A stretch of 64,000 bases of DNA from assembly GCF_014489535.1 (NCBI RefSeq), contig NZ_CP060783.1:868001-932000 (forward strand), read 5' to 3'. The first letter of the stretch is position 1. Each line of letters opens with the position of its first letter. Under the pieces are notes generated by a model. It was not told the origin of the DNA and did not search any database. It was given only the letters and a program-made list of their open reading frames with translations. This document shows, piece after piece, positions 60,403 to 64,000 of the stretch. The stretch comes from Diaphorobacter aerolatus. GTDB lineage: Bacteria > Pseudomonadota > Gammaproteobacteria > Burkholderiales > Burkholderiaceae_C. The position numbers and the translations under genes were made by a program.

Positions 60403-60468
60403 CGACCCAATTGTCGCACCCGGGCGAAAACGTCATCGGGTTTGTATGTAGATTCCGAGAGTAAAGCC

Positions 60469-60954
60469 ATGCCTTCTTTTGATACCGTCCTCGAAGCCAA
60501 TTTCGTCGAAGTGAAAAACGCCATCGAAAACACCGCCAAGGAAATCGGCACGCGTTTCGATTTCAAGGGCACATCCGCCGGAGTCGAACTCAAGGACATG
60601 GAAATCACCATGTTCGGTGATGCCGAATTCCAGCTCCAGCAGGTCGAGGACATCCTGCGCAACAAGCTCACCAAGCGCAACGTGGACGTGCGCTTTCTCG
60701 ATGTCGGCAAGGCGCAGAAGATCGGCGGCGACAAGCTCAAGCAGGTCGTCAAGGTGCGCAACGGCATCGACGCCGAGAACGCCAAGAAGATCCAGAAGGC
60801 CCTCAAGGAAAGCAAGCTCAAGCTGCAGGCCGCGATTCAGGAAGAAAAGGTGCGCGTGACCGGTGCCAAGCGCGATGACCTGCAGGCCGCGATGGCGCTG
60901 ATCCGCAAGGACATCGCCGATCTGCCGCTGTCGTTTGACAACTTCCGCGACTGA
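60469..60954 (+). CDS. YajQ-family cyclic di-GMP-binding / nucleotide-binding protein
   Basis: A 161-residue protein of the YajQ family ([51 protein letters not shown] near the end). Members have been reported to bind c-di-GMP or nucleotides and act with transcription factors. The start at 60469 is chosen by family match. It is divergent from murB. Confidence 0.93.
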   Translation: MPSFDTVLEANFVEVKNAIENTAKEIGTRFDFKGTSAGVELKDMEITMFGDAEFQLQQVEDILRNKLTKRNVDVRFLDVGKAQKIGGDKLKQVVKVRNGIDAENAKKIQKALKESKLKLQAAIQEEKVRVTGAKRDDLQAAMALIRKDIADLPLSFDNFRD

Positions 60955-60975
60955 TTTCCCCACCTCCGCCCGCTC

Positions 60976-61629
60976 ATGCGCCTGACCACACTCGCCCGCG
61001 CCGCGATCCCCGCCCTGCTGCTGGCGCTGGCGTGCGCACACGCGCAGGCGCAACAGGCGGCGCTGGTCGGAATTCTGGGCAACAAGGCGCTGCTCGTGAT
61101 CGACGGAAGATCGCCGCGCACGCTTGGCACGGGTGAATCCGTGTCTGGCATCAAGGTGGTATCGGTCGGCGGCGACAACGCGGTCGTCGAGTCCGAAGGC
61201 ACGCGCCACACGCTGCGCCTTGGAGATACGCCCGTGCATGTCAGCGCTCAGGGCGCAGGTGGTCGGCAGCGCCTCGTTCTGCGAGCCGACGCGCGCGGCC
61301 ATTTCGTGAACGCGGGCTTCATCAACGGCAAGACCGTGCAGTACATGATCGATACCGGAGCGACGCTGGTCGCGCTCAGTCAATCGGACGCCCAGCGCAT
61401 CGGCCTGAGCATGAAGGACGCGCAGCCCGTGATGATCGGCACCGGCAATGGCAACGTCCAGGCGCAGCGGGTACGCCTGGAGAGCGTGCGCGCCGGTGAT
61501 ATCGAATTGCGCAATGTGGACGCCGTCGTGCTGCCACAGCCCATGCCCTACATCCTGCTGGGTAACAGTTTTCTGAACGCATTCCAGATGACGCGCACCC
61601 ACGACGAGATGGTGCTGGAGAAGCGGTAG
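60976..61629 (+). CDS. Retropepsin-like aspartic protease, exported (TIGR02281 family)
   Basis: 217 residues with a signal peptide (ALLLALACAHAQAQ). The aspartyl-protease motif YMIDTGATLVALS is at about 125-135 and the hydrophobic flap/second-lobe region is MPYILLGNSFLNAF. Such single-domain, clan AA proteases work as dimers. The extra N-terminal domain with GTGESVSGIKVVSVGGD resembles type II secretion GspC-like regions. Substrate unknown. Confidence 0.85.
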   Translation: MRLTTLARAAIPALLLALACAHAQAQQAALVGILGNKALLVIDGRSPRTLGTGESVSGIKVVSVGGDNAVVESEGTRHTLRLGDTPVHVSAQGAGGRQRLVLRADARGHFVNAGFINGKTVQYMIDTGATLVALSQSDAQRIGLSMKDAQPVMIGTGNGNVQAQRVRLESVRAGDIELRNVDAVVLPQPMPYILLGNSFLNAFQMTRTHDEMVLEKR

Positions 61630-61753
61630 TCTCCAAAACTTGGTAGCACTGCTTATATCGCGCTCGCCGAAGCGATGCGAGAATGGATCGAATTCACCGC
61701 CCGGTCCTGCCGGGACGCTGAGCCGGGGTTTGATCACAAAAAAGAAGCGTCGA

Positions 61754-62758
61754 ATGAGTGCAACTGCCGCAAACAATGGGGATTCGGCGTCGGCCAACGA
61801 GTACGAAGCCCTGCTGGCTCAATGGGGAGACATGCAGGCGGCACTGGCATTCCTGCTGCACCATCCCGAGAAGACGGCGGATTTTCCCGCCAAGGTGCGC
61901 CAATGCGATCAGTGGCTACAGGAGCTGGTGGCGCAGGATCTCGACGCGTCGCTGTATCTGGTCTTTCAGCTCGCATCGTCCAACGGCACCAGCTACAGCG
62001 CCTCGCATGCGCTGGTCTGCGCGGCGCTGTGCCACATTCTTTCGCGGGAGTTCGCCCTTCCCCGCAACGAACGCGACAGCCTGGTGCGCGCCGCCTTCAC
62101 CATGAACATCGCCATGACCCAGCTCCAGGACGAGCTGGCCGAGCGCTCCGAACCCATCACCGCCCAGCATCAGGAAGCGATCAATCGCCACGCCGAGCGC
62201 GGCATGGAGCTGCTCGAACATGCGGGTGTGGAAGACGGTCTCTGGCTGGGCTCGGTGGCCCAGCACCACACGCCCAGGCGTGATCGCGCGAAGGAGCCGC
62301 TCAAGAACCTCACTCCCGAGGAGCGCCTGACCCATCTGCTGGCATCGGTGGATCGTTTCACGGCCTTCATCAGCCCGCGCAAGTCGCGCGCTGGGAGAAC
62401 GCCGACCGAGTCGATGCGCGCGCTGCTCGGCAAGAACGTGTCGCGAAGCGATGAGGCGGGATTTGTCCTCGTGCGCACCATCGGCCTGTGCCCGCCCGGA
62501 ACCTACGTGAAGCTCGACAACGGCGATACCGCCATCGTGCTGCGGCGTGGCGAATCCACGAGCTTCCCGGTCGTCGCAAGCCTGCTCGATCCGGCGGGCG
62601 AATCGTATCCGGAGCCCGAACTGCACTACACGATTCACGGCAAGCGCCGCGTGATCACCGCCCTGCCCTTCAGCGCCGTCAACATGGGGACCAACCACTA
62701 CACCATGGTACGAATGGGCCTGATGGCAGCGGGAAAGCACCTGCGTCCCTCGCGCTGA
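61754..62758 (+). CDS. HD-domain (HD-GYP-like) protein with degenerate active site
   Basis: A 334-residue protein. The helical core resembles HD/HD-GYP phosphodiesterases: SYSASHALVCAALCHILSRE at the position of the first His region, RHAERGMELLEHAGVEDGLW and VAQHHTP. However, the HD pair and the GYP signature are missing, so c-di-GMP hydrolysis is unlikely. The C-terminal 80 residues (LCPPGTYVKLDNGDTAIVLR) form a small beta domain often attached to HD-GYP proteins. The start MSATAANNGDSAS is chosen as the first good ATG. Confidence 0.75.
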   Translation: MSATAANNGDSASANEYEALLAQWGDMQAALAFLLHHPEKTADFPAKVRQCDQWLQELVAQDLDASLYLVFQLASSNGTSYSASHALVCAALCHILSREFALPRNERDSLVRAAFTMNIAMTQLQDELAERSEPITAQHQEAINRHAERGMELLEHAGVEDGLWLGSVAQHHTPRRDRAKEPLKNLTPEERLTHLLASVDRFTAFISPRKSRAGRTPTESMRALLGKNVSRSDEAGFVLVRTIGLCPPGTYVKLDNGDTAIVLRRGESTSFPVVASLLDPAGESYPEPELHYTIHGKRRVITALPFSAVNMGTNHYTMVRMGLMAAGKHLRPSR

Positions 62759-62781
62759 GGCCATGCGCAGCGAAGAAACGC

Positions 62782-63420
62782 TCAGGAGCCCTTTTTGCTT
62801 GCGCCGATCTTCGACTCCTTGCCCGCCAGCAGGCGGCCAATGTTTTCGCGGTGGCGGTAGATGAGCAGGCCCGACATGATCGCGATGGCCACACCGATGC
62901 GCGCATCCATCACCCACGCCTGACCGCCGCCCAGCACGTAGAAGAACGGCGCGAACACCGCCGCCACCAGGGATGCCAGCGAAGAGTAGCGAAAGAACAC
63001 CGCGATGATCAGCCAGGTGGCGAGCGTTGCAAGCCCAAGCCAGCCGCTGATGCCAAGCAGCACGCCAGCGGCCGTTGCCACGCCCTTGCCGCCCTTGAAC
63101 TTGAAGAACACCGGCCAGAGATGCCCGAGAAAAGCCGCCAGCGCAACGGCCGCAACCGTGCCCTCTTCGAGTCCGTATTGCGGGCCGAACCAGCGCACCA
63201 GCACCACCGGCAACCAGCCCTTGACGGCATCGAGCAGCAGCGTCAGCACCGCCGCAGGCTTGCTGCCCGAGCGCAGCACGTTGGTCGCGCCGGGGTTCTT
63301 GCTGCCATAGGTGCGAGGATCGTTGAGCCCCATCACGCGGCTGACGATGACCGCAAACGACAGCGAGCCGACGAGATAGGCCGCGATGGTGACGATGATG
63401 GAAAGTACGGTGGCGCTCAC
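62782..63420 (-). CDS. plsY: Acyl-phosphate glycerol-3-phosphate acyltransferase PlsY
   Basis: A 212-residue five-span membrane enzyme that starts phospholipid synthesis from acyl-phosphate. Motifs are [49 protein letters not shown] and [16 protein letters not shown]. Confidence 0.95.
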   Translation of the reverse strand: MSATVLSIIVTIAAYLVGSLSFAVIVSRVMGLNDPRTYGSKNPGATNVLRSGSKPAAVLTLLLDAVKGWLPVVLVRWFGPQYGLEEGTVAAVALAAFLGHLWPVFFKFKGGKGVATAAGVLLGISGWLGLATLATWLIIAVFFRYSSLASLVAAVFAPFFYVLGGGQAWVMDARIGVAIAIMSGLLIYRHRENIGRLLAGKESKIGASKKGS

Positions 63421-63468
63421 GGGGTCCTGTCGGCTGAAGTTGGAATGAGTTCTGAATTGACCAGACCG

Positions 63469-63968
63469 CTATTCTGCCAGCGCGCACCGCACCGTCCGCG
63501 CATTCAGCAGCTCGACGCAGACCCCGGGATCGAGTTGCACGAGAAAACCGCGCCGTCCCCGTTGATGGCGATGCGTGGCAGGGCCAGAATGCTTTCCTCG
63601 ATGTACACCGGCATGGTTTTCTTCGTGCCGAACGGCGAGGTGCCGCCCACGAGATAGCCACTGTGCCGGTTGGCCACCTCGGGTTTGCAGGGCTCGATGC
63701 TCTTGGCCCCAATCTGTCTGGCCAGATTCTTGGTGGACACCTTGCGGTCGCCGTGCATCAGCACGATCAGCGGCCTGGCGTCCTGGTCCTGCATCACCAG
63801 CGTCTTGACGACGTGATGTTCGTCGATGCCAAGGCACCTGGCACTCTGCTCGGTGCCGCCATGCTCGACGTACTCGTAGGGATGCTCGGTGAATTCCACG
63901 CGGTGGGCGCGCAGCAATTGCGTGGCCGGAGTCTCGCTGACGTGTGCAGTCTTGTCTTTCTTGCTCAT
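63469..63968 (-). CDS. ybaK: YbaK-family aminoacyl-tRNA deacylase, frameshifted near the end
   Basis: A 166-residue (restored) trans-editing enzyme, probably acting on Cys-tRNA(Pro). Motifs are VKTLVMQDQDARPLIVLMHG, GYLVGGTSPFGTKKTMPVY and ALPRIAING. After this the frame as read gives an odd Ser/Cys ending (stop 63504). One missing base in CCCC at 63557-63560 hides GRRGFLVQLDPGVCVELLNA and a stop at 63469-63471, matching the family C-terminus. Confidence 0.9.
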
Positions 63969-64000
63969 GGCTGTTTCTATTTCAGGCCTTCACGAATCCA

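Overview
The window looks like a chromosome segment of a betaproteobacterium of the order Burkholderiales, most likely family Comamonadaceae (Comamonas/Delftia/Acidovorax type). The basis is high GC with strong third-position GC bias, a tmRNA tag ending ANDERFALAA, a fused aroA-cmk gene, a polyhydroxyalkanoate phasin with PhaR-like operators, TRAP and Bug/TctC solute-binding proteins, and the gene order ubiG-gph / ompA / gyrA-serC-pheA-tyrA-aroA/cmk-rpsA-ihfB-lapA-lapB.

Layout. 1-3.03 kb is the end of a mobile island next to the tmRNA gene: the 3' part of a UvrD-type helicase gene and a broken P4-type integrase. 3.1-5.7 kb holds ssrA, gph, ubiG and ompA on the minus strand. 5.9-18.3 kb is a long plus-strand core block: DNA gyrase A, serine and aromatic amino-acid synthesis, ribosomal protein S1, IHF-beta, the LapA/LapB envelope proteins and a ComEA-like protein. 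18.6-24.9 kb is a complete Mrp/Mnh cation/proton antiporter operon (A+B fused, C, D, E, F, G). 24.9-31.6 kb is a divergent catabolic cluster: a 5-oxoprolinase/hydantoinase-type enzyme on the minus strand and a three-gene TRAP transporter on the plus strand. 31.7-40.1 kb holds crcB, a LOG-family protein, an MFS transporter, rmuC, a hydroxyacid dehydrogenase, an ion transporter, pncB and a thioesterase. 40.2-40.9 kb is the phasin gene. 41.1-46.0 kb is an accessory stretch: rhuM, a palindromic repeat element, a RibD-like reductase, an SDR dehydrogenase, a truncated LysR gene, a Fic gene behind three direct repeats, and an integrase scrap. It ends at an eight-gene tRNA array (three Asp, three Glu, two Ala). 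47.0-54.2 kb is a minus-strand run gltX-metZ-purF-cvpA-SPOR-folC. The rest (54.2-64 kb) is mixed housekeeping: an ArsC/Spx-like protein, a glycine-zipper protein, ppnP, argG, a Bug protein, murB, yajQ, a retropepsin-like protease, a degenerate HD-domain protein, plsY and ybaK.

The most striking global observation concerns the sequence itself. Eleven apparently genuine genes (gph, ubiG, lapA, mrpD, dctM, rhuM, metZ, purF, cvpA, the glycine-zipper gene and ybaK) are each interrupted by a missing base, ubiG twice. Almost all of these events lie in or beside a short run, usually G/C. In every case one inserted base per event restores a protein of normal length with a family-typical end. The broken integrase carries the same kind of lesion. 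So many identical events, several in near-essential genes, point to uncorrected indel errors in the assembly rather than gene decay. I annotate these genes at their restored full extents.

For new biology the best places to look are the helicase island at ssrA, the Fic gene with its triple direct-repeat leader, the divergent 5-oxoprolinase/TRAP cluster with nested palindromes, and the 169-bp palindromic element after rhuM. No complete new multi-gene system can be demonstrated from this window alone.
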